Assembly (NCBI GenBank): GCA_963281255.1
Contig: OY725502.1
Span: 1,488,001 to 1,552,000 of the forward strand
Reading direction: 5' to 3'
DNA: 64,000 nt
DNA from: Aphrocallistes beatrix
Lineage: Eukaryota; Porifera; Hexactinellida; Sceptrulophora; Aphrocallistidae
Shown: positions 1 through 9,009 of the stretch, in pieces
How positions within the stretch are numbered: position 1 is the first letter of the stretch
How the letters are laid out: every line of letters starts with the position of its first letter
Notes under the pieces: model-generated
Seen by the model: only the letters and a program-made list of their open reading frames with translations
Told to the model about the DNA's origin: nothing
The model's database searches: none
Position numbers and translations under genes: made by a program

Positions 1-271
1 GACGTATTTAGAGATGTTATCTCACATATAATTTATCAATGGTGACCACAGGCGCCCAAAAGGCGCCTCCGGCGGACACAAAGTGTCCGCCAACTCCGCA
101 GCGCAAGCAAGCGAAGCGCGCTTGTAATAAATGAATTCTGGTTCAATGAGTACGTACTAAGCCGTGAGTACGTACTGAGTACGTACTAAGCCGTGAGTAC
201 GTACTGAGTACGTACTAAGCCGAAGTACGTTGTATCCCGAGTACGTACTAACCGAGTTTTAATAGTAAGAA
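1..271 (+). repeat. Right part of the dispersed GC-hairpin inverted-repeat element (copy A)
   Basis: Bases 1-127 match the right part of the element found intact at 49734-50320: a stretch like ttagagatgttatctc, then the GC-rich hairpin block with GGCGGACAC-AAA-GTGTCCGCC, then gcgaagcgcgcttgta. Positions 150-245 hold several copies of a roughly 16-base unit, gagtacgtactaagcc, in place of the TA-rich spacer seen in other copies. Bases 245-271 look like a degraded right terminal repeat (cgagttttaatagtaag). The left part lies outside the window. Confidence 0.8.
150..245. repeat. Short tandem repeat of gagtacgtactaagcc
   Basis: The unit gagtacgtactaagcc (with gtgagtacgtact variants) recurs about five times. 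The core GTACGTAC is itself palindromic. It sits between the GC-rich block and the right end of the dispersed element, so it appears to be a local expansion inside that element. Confidence 0.85.
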
Positions 272-713
272 TACGTAGCATTCTGTTTATAAACATTCAA
301 TATATAGTATCCAAAATGATCTATGCATTTGATGGGACCCATCGATAGATTCGATACGTGCTGTCCCGGGCCTTTTTAATTTTCTCGACGGCCCTGCATA
401 TATGTATGCGTTTATTTTTCACACGACAGAATCAATAATGATCATGTCCAATAGAAAGGTTTCCAAGAATATTATCATTTTTGGAATCCTTCTAAATGGC
501 GAGAATCGAAAATGATTCTATCGACAGTTGACAAAATTCTAACTAGTGACAACTTTGAAATTCCAACTAATGCAGGCACATTAAACAAGCTACAGTACAT
601 TCTCGCAAATGTGAACTACTCTGTACCAATGGTCGAAAAATCTATTTAATTATAAACGTTTATATGCTAGAAAAAAGAAATAAAACGAATAATAAAACTA
701 TCGCATCTAACGA
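272..713. other. AT-rich intergenic stretch, nothing recognised
   Basis: No convincing reading frame or repeat was seen. It lies downstream of the minus-strand methyltransferase gene and probably includes its 3' untranslated region. Confidence 0.5.
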
Positions 714-1394
714 TTAGATAATTTGTAGTACAAGGAGATAGCAGTTCTCTCCGAGTTCCTTGTGATACGATATCACTTTTTTGTCCAAAAGTTTCCAAAC
801 CTTTCTTTCCTCTAACTCATCAACTTGTCTCGCGAACCCTGATTCCTGCTTCTCCCAAGTGATATCTCGCACACTCAGACACACCAATCCCCCTGGCCTT
901 ACAAAAGTAGCAAGTTTCTCCATAATCTCAGGCTTTAGCTGCCCGGCTGTGAATGTCCCAATGCTAATGGCAGCATCGTACTGCTGAGTATAAGGTGACA
1001 TGTCTCCTGAGTACATGTCCAGTTGATGTAATTGCTGATAGACTCCCTTTTTGCTAGCTTCTTCCAACATCTGTTCTGCTAAGTCCACTCCTACCAAGTT
1101 CTTATAGCCTAGTTTGCACAATTGCACTCCCACTAATCCTGTCCCCACGCCCACATCGATAATATTACACATCTTTCCGATGGCTAATTCCGTCAGAAAC
1201 TTATCTAACATATAAGCGCCGTGCACCGAAGCTTCCCAACCAGTTTTCTTATAGAAATCATCGTATAGAGAGGCAGAAACATTATTTATTTCCTTCACTT
1301 CCTCAACTGTTATTCCATAATGTGTATCAACTGTCCAGGAGTACAATACTGAATTCTTATCCTCTTTTGAGAGAATTTCCTTTTTCTGTGCCAT
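714..1394 (-). CDS. METTL27-like class I SAM-dependent methyltransferase
   Basis: This is a 226-residue protein with a Rossmann-type methyltransferase fold. The SAM-binding glycine loop DVGVGTG is at residues 80-86, and the acidic residue that would hold the SAM ribose is D104 in LVGVDLAEQML. Post-I motifs follow (YDAAISIGTFTAGQL, then FVRPGGLVCLSVRD). The N-terminal pattern around YDDFYKKTGWEASVHGAYML and the overall length resemble the METTL27 (WBSCR27) family, whose substrate is not firmly established. The start ATG at 1394 is the first in the frame and gives the full fold. It is a single exon. Membership of the class I methyltransferases is secure; the METTL27 assignment is from recognised similarity and less certain. 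Confidence 0.85.
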   Translation of the reverse strand: MAQKKEILSKEDKNSVLYSWTVDTHYGITVEEVKEINNVSASLYDDFYKKTGWEASVHGAYMLDKFLTELAIGKMCNIIDVGVGTGLVGVQLCKLGYKNLVGVDLAEQMLEEASKKGVYQQLHQLDMYSGDMSPYTQQYDAAISIGTFTAGQLKPEIMEKLATFVRPGGLVCLSVRDITWEKQESGFARQVDELEERKVWKLLDKKVISYHKELGENCYLLVLQII

Positions 1395-1668
1395 TAATAT
1401 GGTGAATATTCTAGTTATTCATGATAGGGATAGTTTAAGTTTATATACTGTGTTATCAGTGAACTGCATAGACACCAAGTTTTGGAAAATCAAATCAAAT
1501 CTGGGGTGGGCCAGGGGCGAGCGACGGTAAGGGGGCTTGCCCCCCAGAAATTTTTTATACCTTAGACGCTAAAATATCGATATACAGCTATTGTTGTTAC
1601 CTAGGGAAAAAGAAAATCTCGGACTATAGTGGAATAAAAAGGTAATAGTAGGGATATATATCACATAT

Positions 1669-1708
1669 ATTAAAAAGTCCATTGTGCATGCGCAATGGAC
1701 TTTTTAAT
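1669..1708. repeat. 40-base near-perfect palindrome
   Basis: The sequence reads attaaaaagtccattg, then tgcatgcg, then caatggactttttaat. The two 16-base arms are perfect complements around a short centre. It could be a tiny foldback element or a structured transcript end; nothing shows which. Confidence 0.85.
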
Positions 1709-2314
1709 ACCTCATATATAGACTCAATTAACATAATTTTGGGGTTTAGTTGTAACCTATAAGTTTGTGTGAAGTCCTGTCATACCACAGCTTCCTCCAC
1801 TGCTCCACTGCTCCCCACAGGCTCCAAACCTGGGTGGGCCCGCCTCCCCAGGTACTGTTATGATTTCGTCTGTCTAATTATAACTATATCTGCGAATGTA
1901 TACGTAGTGTAATGACAATAGAAATAACATGATGAGAACTGCTGTCGCATACAATGTCATGATCTAGCTTATTTCCTAACGCTAGATCTAATCCAACTAC
2001 GTATGGGTAATTAACAATTACAGTACCTTAACAATACCCACACTTGGCGCCTATGGTGACTTGCCATAGTCAGCAGTTACCTTTTGTATACAGTGATTCA
2101 TAGATTTAGCTAGCCTTGCCCAGCTTCTCGAACCAAAATTTCATTAAACTTAAATACATACGGATGGTTAAAATTCCACTTCAACGTTATTGAACCAAGC
2201 GAGCATTTAGAAAAAATCCCCCACGGGTCTTTTGAGCGTTTTTGGTAGAGAACTACGAATTTAGCATCATCTTCGCTTATAATAGAAGTACTGAGAGCAT
2301 GTTCACTAGGAACT

Positions 2315-2350
2315 GAGAGCATGCTCATTAAAACTAATGAGCATGCTCTC
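2315..2350. repeat. Perfect 16-bp hairpin upstream of the ankyrin gene
   Basis: The left arm gagagcatgctcatta (2315-2330) is the exact reverse complement of taatgagcatgctctc (2335-2350), with loop aaac. A partial copy of the arm, gagagcatg, lies just upstream at about 2294-2302. It ends 149 bases before the start codon of the ankyrin gene. Confidence 0.9.
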
Positions 2351-2499
2351 AATCCTTTTCAATACCTCCCATCTTCGAACATTTTTTACAAATCCTGTTG
2401 CGAATTCGCCATGCCCTGCCAATTATTATGATTGTTATTTAGCTATATTTTTATACTCTGTACGAGCCATTCCCTAATCCACCACCGACAAAGAATATA

Positions 2500-5400
2500 A
2501 TGGCTTTCAAGAAACTAATGAAGAAATCTAAATCTGGTTCTGACTACGCATTCCAGGATTCCAGTCCTGCGATTGGGTATGTTGTGAAATCAGTGAGTGA
2601 TCTACCGAAATTTCACAGAGCAATCTGGCAAGAAGATTTCAACAAGGTTTCTCAAATGATCAAGAAGAGCGATATAAACGCTCGTGACAAGGAGCTCCGG
2701 ACCCCACTGCATCTAGCCAGCGCGAAGCTGAACGATCCCATCCTGAAGCTGCTCTGCCACTACAGCCCCGAAGTGGACGCACAGGACAGAGACAAGAAGA
2801 CTGCTCTCTTCAAGGCTGCAGAGGCTGCCTCTTCGAACGCAGTGAACATCCTCTTACAGGCGCGTGCCAACCCTAACATCTCATCTCGCGACGGGGAAAC
2901 ACCTCTGCACCGAAGCTCTCAGAACAACGACGACAAGTCGGTCAAGCTCCTCGTAGGCCACGGAGCTGATCTAAACACGCCGAATGCGAAAGGTTTGACA
3001 CCTCTGCACATCGCCGCTCAGGCGGGACACGCCAATCTAGTAGACTTATTCGCGAAAGAAGGCACCAAACTGAACGTGCTGTGCGGGGAATCACAGACCC
3101 CCCTGATGGTAGCGGCGGAGCACGGACGGTTGCAAGTGGTGCGCTCCTTGCTGGAGCTGAGAGTGGAGACGGAAGTGAAGAACAGGCAGGGATGGAAGGC
3201 GGTGGACCTGGCGCAGATAAACGGACACAACCACTGCAAAAGCCTGATTGAAGACGAAGTGAAGCGGAGAGCGCCTAGACAGCTCCCATCCCTTGAGACG
3301 CAGCCCGGCCTCTTCTCAGACAGGTCTAGTTTCGGGGTACCGGCACACAATACGGCCTCCCAACCCTCAGACCGCAGTGAAGAGAGCCCAGGCCAAGGTA
3401 GGGGATCGTTCAGTGAAGACGATTCCATCTCGTTCGAGCCGTCACTCCAGGAGCTGGAGAGGCCTAAGTTCAGCTTGTCCAGAGCTCTCCGGCCACTCTC
3501 CCCTCCCACCGACCAGACGATGAGTCCAAAGCAGCAGGATCTAGAATCCGACACGGACACTTCCCAGAGTCCTCCCTCATTCCGTGAGCTCCCGATTAGG
3601 ATATCTCCCTTACACTCCTCCCCTGAAGAGGAGAGGAGGGTAGCTGTGTCTCCTCTGGAAACTCCTGACACCCTTCTTGCCCCCGGCGCCAGTATTGAGC
3701 CGACCCCTGTCATAGTGTCAGCGGGAGGAGTCCAGAGCAGTACTCCCATACCGAAACCAGTTCTACCGATTGGCGACCTTGATGCGGAGGGTAGCGACAC
3801 CTCTGTATCTGAAGACAACCTCTACATTCCAACCTTCAACCCCCTCTCCCCCCTCTCAGATGTGCCTGTTCCCGTCCCCTCCCAGCCCCGCCCCCTCCGG
3901 GACTCCACCATCCACCCTAAACCTGACCTCCTACAAGATACTCTACAGGGAGTTGAGAGTCTGGAAAGAGGATATGGAAAGGAGGTGTCAGAAGTGGGTA
4001 CATCATCCCCTGCCACTCCCAGACACCATGTACTCGCCACAGCTGCACCAGAGCCTACAAATGAGGCGGGAGATGCACAGGCTGGAGTGAAGGGGACAGA
4101 GTTGGAAGATAGCTCCGACTTTGATTCAGATCAGGAAGTGCTGCCTGGCAATACGAAGGAGTCTGGAGCTAATCCTATCTATGGCATATTGGATTCTGAT
4201 AGTGAGAGTTTGTCTCAGCACTCAGCTGAGGTTACTGCTACTTCGTTCGAAATTGAGACTCAAAGAAAGGTTGCAGTGTCTCCTAAAGTTATTTCCGCCG
4301 ACACCCCAACTCCAGAACCAGTCAGGACCTTGCCGGCTCCTGACTCAGACAACTCTACTCCAAGGCACGGAGCTACCTCACCGCCTGAAGGACAGATACA
4401 GCTGGGTCTAGAGGAGTCTTCAGAAGCCAAGCCCTCTTCTCCCCTCCCGCTCAGTGACAACACCACCCTCCCATTTGAATTCCCTGAAATACAGACGCCG
4501 TTGCCTACTGTCGATAGCTCCTTCCTTCCAACCGTCTTCAAGTCCATCTCTAAGTTTGAGAGTTTGTCTAGGATTACTGGGACAGAATCCCCACTACTCA
4601 GGACAGAAAGCCCCCAAGTTCTGGAGAAGAGCCAGGTCTCTGATATATTCGAACGCCAGCCGCAAGTGCAGCATAATTTCCCCGATACGTACCTTGATGT
4701 TCAATTCCCTTCAGCTGTCATTCATTCAAACCCGCCTGTAAAACCACCTGATTCAGCTGCTAATCCTTTAGAAAAGGACAATAATCTATCAGGCACACAT
4801 GCGACTGCATTAGAAACAGGCGTTAATTCATCTGATTCAGATTCTACTTCATTGAGCACATATGCAAACCCCTCTGATTCAGATGTTAATCCTTTAAGAA
4901 TAGCTGCTAATCCATTGGGCACAGGTGTTAATCCAACAGGTACAGGTGCAAATCCATCAGGTACATGTGTTAATTCAACAGGTACAGGTGGAAATCCATC
5001 AGTCACTGGTGCAAATCCATCAGGTACAGTTGCAAATCCATTAAACTCAGATGTTAATTCTTCAGATTCTGATTCTACTTCTTCAAGCACAGATGCAAAT
5101 CCATCAGAAACGGAAACAGATCTATCTGGTTCAAGTACTAATCCAGTAAGCACAGGTACTAATCCAGTAGACACATCCGTTAATCCATTGAAAACAGGTG
5201 CTAATCCAATAGGCACAGGTGCTAATCCATTGAAAACAGGTGCTAATCCAATAGGCACAGGTGCTAATCCATTGAAAACAGGTGCTAATCCAATAGGCAC
5301 AGGTGTTAATCCATTGAAAACAGGTGCTAATCCAATAGGCACAGGTGTTAATCCATTGAAAACAGGTGCTAATCCAATAGGCACAGGTGCTAATCCAATA

Positions 5401-8400
5401 GACACAGGTGTTAATCCATTGGAAACGGATGCTAATCCTTCGAGCAAACATGCTATTCCAAAACGCATAATACCAGGCAATCCTTTCGGAACAGGCAGCC
5501 CATCACATCAGTTAGAGTTTGATTCCTCTCTGGCATCAGAGCCTGGTAATCCCGAGCTAGGCGCCTCCCGTGAAGGGACAGTTAGCGATGTCTCTAGTTC
5601 AGAAGATGTCCCACTAACTTCACACGCTCCTACCCTATGGCACACGGCTCTATCGCCTAATAGATCAGCTACCCACCTTCCCACTCAAGAAATCGCGTCT
5701 CGACATGAATCCCCCACCCCAATCTTCCTCAACACCATCCCAACTGTCCAGCTGACAGACTCCAAGTCTCTCTACACCCTCACTCAGCAGCTGAGCAGGG
5801 TACAAACCGAGAAAGAAGGGTTGGAACATAAATTAAGATTGGCAGACCTGAGTTCTGCTAAGATGAGCCATGAATTGGAGAGCTTGAGAGTCAGCTGTTC
5901 CGAGCTCCAGCAAGAGAGAACCCGACTGGTGGCGGTACAGCAGGACACTGAGCTATCGATTCGTCAACTCCAGCTGGAACTGCAGCAGAAGTCAAGTGTA
6001 AGCTTGGAGGAGAGCGAAATGCTGAAACAGCTGAGCGAGAAAGTCGCCAGGCTAGAAATCCAACTCGTGGAGGAGACAGAAGCCCACACGAATGAAGAAG
6101 TGAGGAAGAGAGAACTCGAGTTGCAGCTGCAGCTCTCCCAAACCACAGGCGTCCAGATGTCCAACCGAGTCAACGAGCTTTGCACACAACTAAGTCAGAG
6201 TCAGAATGCTCTGGGAGACTTGAAACAGAACTACTCTCAGGCAGCTAGTAACTACGAGACGTTGAAGAAAGGCTACGATACGGTTGTGTCGCAGAAGGAG
6301 GGGCTGCAGTGTGAGGTATCCAGGTTAGAATCCCATGCTACCACCTCTACTGTAGACATTGAGAAGTTGCGAACTGAGCTGAGTCTAGTGAGCGAGGAGT
6401 TGAGGAGGAAGGAGAGTAAGATGGAAGACCTGCAGACCTCCATCCTCCAGCAGAGCGGTGAGGCCAGCAATCTGCTGCAAGGGAAAGCGGACAGTTTGAG
6501 AGAGGTGGAGAGGCGTGCGAGTGAGGACAAGAGGGGACTAGAGGTGCAGCTCGTGAATGCTAACGCTGAGAACAGCAAACTTCAGGGAGAGCTGCTACGA
6601 GCAGAAGAGAAGTCGTCAGCTCTGGAGAGAGAAGTTCAGAGCTCAAATGATAAAGTGAGACAGAGCTGTGCGGAGATGGAACAGCTGAAGGGGAGTAGCA
6701 GTGCGAGCGAGAGAGCGAATCAGAATGCATCTTCCGTCCTTCAGGCTGAGAAGGAGTTCCTGGAGAGAGAGAACGCCACATTCAGAGAGCAGATCCGAGC
6801 TGCACAGGCGAGGTTAGATAGTCTGGAGCAGCAGCTGACGGATAAGAATGGCGAGTTGAAGCACGCGGAGTCTCTACTCTCCGAGCGAGGCAACCTGGTC
6901 ACTATCCTACAGCGAGATGTGGACCATAACGCTCTGATGTTAGCGAGTACGACAGATAAGTTGAAGTCAGAGGAGAAGGGTAGCGCTAGCCTCAGCAAAC
7001 AGCTGGAGCAAGTATCCGCAGCGCTGGACGCTGCTAAGCAGGAGATGAGCCTGCTCAGGAATCAGCTGGAGCAGTCGCGCTTCCAGCTCAGCGAGCAGAA
7101 GTCCCTGACTGAGAAGCTGGAGAGCAGGTACCAGGCCGAAGCGAGGCAGACGCAGAGTTTGATGACGGAGAGCAGAGCCAGTGCGGAGGAGGGCAGACAC
7201 GGACTGCTGCAGGAGCTGGCGCTGCAGAGAGAGAAGAACTCGAACCTGCAGGAGCAGCTGGCGGAGAGTCAGGAGAAGTCCCGCGAGTTCCAGGAAGAGG
7301 CGGCCGCTAGCAAGCGCGAGCACGCCCTACTCGTGCAGGCGATGGGACAGGAGCAGCAGAGCTGCCGGGAGCTGCAGGGTGCGAATGCGCGTATGCAGGA
7401 GGAGCGCACCAACTCTGTCAGCGAGCAAGCAAGCCTGCAGGGCAGCGTCTCTATTCTACAGCTCGAGAAGGCGACCCTCTGCAAGGATATGGAGAGTCAG
7501 CAGAATCTGATACAAGAACTGACGCATAAGATTGAGGAGAGTGCTAAGGAGGTTAGCGGGATAGCTCAGGCTAGAGAGTGTGTGGAGAGTCAGCTGAGGG
7601 TTGCTGAGAGTGGGACATTAGAACTACGGACTAACTACGAGAGACAATCTCAGTACATCGATTCGCTGAAGAACGAGCTGACAGCTGCCAGGAGGGAGCG
7701 GACAGGGAATGACGCAGCGCTGTTCGAAATGAATGATAAGAAACTGAGACTTGAAGAAGAGTTGGTCAATTTGCGAGAGGAGAAAAACCACGCCCAGGCA
7801 GAGGCCCGCGAGTGTAAATTGATGTGGGAGACAGAGGTGAAGTCCAGATCTAAGCTAGGGATGAAGATACTGCAGCTTGAGAAGGACCGAGAGGAATCTG
7901 AGAATCTTCTCAAGTCGGAGAGAGTGGAGAGCGCTCAGGTTGCTGGCAGTGTGAGTGCGTTAGAGAGCAAGATACTGCAGCTTACTGAGGCCAGCAGCAG
8001 AGCTGAGGAACAGAACAGGACTCTAGGCACTGAACTGAAGTCTTATAAGAAACGGATCAAAGACTTCGAGCTGAGAGAGCACAGGTTCCCTGACATGAAG
8101 GCTGAGCTTAGCAAGGAGAAGATTACGTTTGAAAACAGTCTGAACTTGATGAGAGATCAGCTGTCTCAGTCTAGAGAAGTTGCTGCCTCTCTCAAGAGCG
8201 ACAACACGACTCTGAAGGCACAGCTCTCCAACACTGCGAGGGAATTGAATGAAGTGCAGGCTCTACTGACTAGACTCAAATCTGAGAACTCCCAGGAGGG
8301 AAAAGCCTATCTACAGCTGACAGGAGAACATCAGAGGATGCGGGAGGAGCTGTTGAAGAGTCAGCAGGACTGCGGTCAGAAGGAGAAGCTCTACCTGCGG

Positions 8401-9009
8401 ACAAAGGAGGCGGAGATGCAGAACCGGCGAGATTTTAACCACAAGTTGCAAGAGCTGAATTCACACATCCTAGAGCAGACGCAGGCACAGGAGCAGCTGG
8501 ACAGATCTAAGCGGGAGGGAGAGATGCTCCTGATCCAGGAGCTCGAGAAGAAGACCTCGCAGCTAGAGTCCGAGCTGATACTCGCGAAGAGGAGTAACTT
8601 GGATCAGACGTGGAGGGAAGAGTACAATCCACAGCGGTACAGCAGCTCCTACGCATACAAGGATAGCAAGAGCAGAGAGGCCATGAGGTACAAGGATCCA
8701 ATGCAGGATGTCCATGCTACTTATCATGTTAACGACGCGTTCTCACGTCCTCAGTCGTCTCTGTTATCAGGAGACCCACTCGGCCACAGCTTCATACCTC
8801 CATATGAGCCGGCTAGCACCCAGCACTATCACGCGCCAAGCGCTCGGCCTATTCGAGAGTCCAAATGGCTGGATACTCTGGACAGTAAGATAGCTGACCA
8901 CCTGAGTGTGGCTGACAGCATTAATGTTAGCTCTGCTGAGCCGACTTTTCTCTCCCGGGACAACGACCCACACTTCACTGCCATATACCACAATTACGAA
9001 GTTAAATAA
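2500..9009 (+). CDS. Giant ankyrin-repeat / long coiled-coil protein
   Basis: This is a single uninterrupted frame of 2169 residues. Residues ~36-265 form ankyrin repeats (for example TPLHLASAKLNDPILKLL, TPLHIAAQAGHANLVDLF, TPLMVAAEHGRLQVVRSLL). Residues ~265-1080 are low-complexity, rich in Ser, Pro, Thr and acidic residues, and presumably disordered. Within this, residues ~790-980 are a tandem array built on the 7-residue pattern N-P-x-x-T-G-x. Residues ~1085-2040 are a nearly continuous Leu/Glu/Gln-rich coiled coil. The tail (~2040-2169) is Tyr/His/Ser-rich. Ankyrin-then-coiled-coil architecture is known from vertebrate RAI14, UACA and the ANKRD24/26 group, which act as cytoskeletal or membrane scaffolds. 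A scaffold role is inferred. Orthology to any of these is not claimed. Confidence 0.9.
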   Translation: MAFKKLMKKSKSGSDYAFQDSSPAIGYVVKSVSDLPKFHRAIWQEDFNKVSQMIKKSDINARDKELRTPLHLASAKLNDPILKLLCHYSPEVDAQDRDKKTALFKAAEAASSNAVNILLQARANPNISSRDGETPLHRSSQNNDDKSVKLLVGHGADLNTPNAKGLTPLHIAAQAGHANLVDLFAKEGTKLNVLCGESQTPLMVAAEHGRLQVVRSLLELRVETEVKNRQGWKAVDLAQINGHNHCKSLIEDEVKRRAPRQLPSLETQPGLFSDRSSFGVPAHNTASQPSDRSEESPGQGRGSFSEDDSISFEPSLQELERPKFSLSRALRPLSPPTDQTMSPKQQDLESDTDTSQSPPSFRELPIRISPLHSSPEEERRVAVSPLETPDTLLAPGASIEPTPVIVSAGGVQSSTPIPKPVLPIGDLDAEGSDTSVSEDNLYIPTFNPLSPLSDVPVPVPSQPRPLRDSTIHPKPDLLQDTLQGVESLERGYGKEVSEVGTSSPATPRHHVLATAAPEPTNEAGDAQAGVKGTELEDSSDFDSDQEVLPGNTKESGANPIYGILDSDSESLSQHSAEVTATSFEIETQRKVAVSPKVISADTPTPEPVRTLPAPDSDNSTPRHGATSPPEGQIQLGLEESSEAKPSSPLPLSDNTTLPFEFPEIQTPLPTVDSSFLPTVFKSISKFESLSRITGTESPLLRTESPQVLEKSQVSDIFERQPQVQHNFPDTYLDVQFPSAVIHSNPPVKPPDSAANPLEKDNNLSGTHATALETGVNSSDSDSTSLSTYANPSDSDVNPLRIAANPLGTGVNPTGTGANPSGTCVNSTGTGGNPSVTGANPSGTVANPLNSDVNSSDSDSTSSSTDANPSETETDLSGSSTNPVSTGTNPVDTSVNPLKTGANPIGTGANPLKTGANPIGTGANPLKTGANPIGTGVNPLKTGANPIGTGVNPLKTGANPIGTGANPIDTGVNPLETDANPSSKHAIPKRIIPGNPFGTGSPSHQLEFDSSLASEPGNPELGASREGTVSDVSSSEDVPLTSHAPTLWHTALSPNRSATHLPTQEIASRHESPTPIFLNTIPTVQLTDSKSLYTLTQQLSRVQTEKEGLEHKLRLADLSSAKMSHELESLRVSCSELQQERTRLVAVQQDTELSIRQLQLELQQKSSVSLEESEMLKQLSEKVARLEIQLVEETEAHTNEEVRKRELELQLQLSQTTGVQMSNRVNELCTQLSQSQNALGDLKQNYSQAASNYETLKKGYDTVVSQKEGLQCEVSRLESHATTSTVDIEKLRTELSLVSEELRRKESKMEDLQTSILQQSGEASNLLQGKADSLREVERRASEDKRGLEVQLVNANAENSKLQGELLRAEEKSSALEREVQSSNDKVRQSCAEMEQLKGSSSASERANQNASSVLQAEKEFLERENATFREQIRAAQARLDSLEQQLTDKNGELKHAESLLSERGNLVTILQRDVDHNALMLASTTDKLKSEEKGSASLSKQLEQVSAALDAAKQEMSLLRNQLEQSRFQLSEQKSLTEKLESRYQAEARQTQSLMTESRASAEEGRHGLLQELALQREKNSNLQEQLAESQEKSREFQEEAAASKREHALLVQAMGQEQQSCRELQGANARMQEERTNSVSEQASLQGSVSILQLEKATLCKDMESQQNLIQELTHKIEESAKEVSGIAQARECVESQLRVAESGTLELRTNYERQSQYIDSLKNELTAARRERTGNDAALFEMNDKKLRLEEELVNLREEKNHAQAEARECKLMWETEVKSRSKLGMKILQLEKDREESENLLKSERVESAQVAGSVSALESKILQLTEASSRAEEQNRTLGTELKSYKKRIKDFELREHRFPDMKAELSKEKITFENSLNLMRDQLSQSREVAASLKSDNTTLKAQLSNTARELNEVQALLTRLKSENSQEGKAYLQLTGEHQRMREELLKSQQDCGQKEKLYLRTKEAEMQNRRDFNHKLQELNSHILEQTQAQEQLDRSKREGEMLLIQELEKKTSQLESELILAKRSNLDQTWREEYNPQRYSSSYAYKDSKSREAMRYKDPMQDVHATYHVNDAFSRPQSSLLSGDPLGHSFIPPYEPASTQHYHAPSARPIRESKWLDTLDSKIADHLSVADSINVSSAEPTFLSRDNDPHFTAIYHNYEVK
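4870..5440 (+). repeat. In-frame 21/42-base tandem repeat inside the ankyrin/coiled-coil gene
   Basis: A degenerate 21-base unit encodes N-P-x-x-T-G-x. From about 5179 it becomes a near-identical 42-base unit encoding NPLKTGANPIGTGA, repeated five times, differing mainly at GCT/GTT (Ala/Val). The low divergence suggests recent expansion. The unit length is a multiple of three, so the frame is kept. The opposite strand is also open across this region as a by-product. Confidence 0.95.

Larger units (their letters stand above)
1395..2499. other. Intergenic region with two hairpins upstream of the ankyrin gene
   Basis: This is the region between the divergent methyltransferase and ankyrin genes, so it should hold both promoters. 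It contains a near-perfect 40-base palindrome (1669-1708) and a perfect 16-bp hairpin (2315-2350), listed separately. No further gene was seen; a short minus-strand frame at 2110-2352 has no recognisable features. Confidence 0.6.

Noticed and set aside
4722-5480. 252-residue open frame antisense to the ankyrin gene
   Set aside because: It arises from the 21-base repeat being open in several frames. Composition mirrors the sense repeat and there is no start context or domain.
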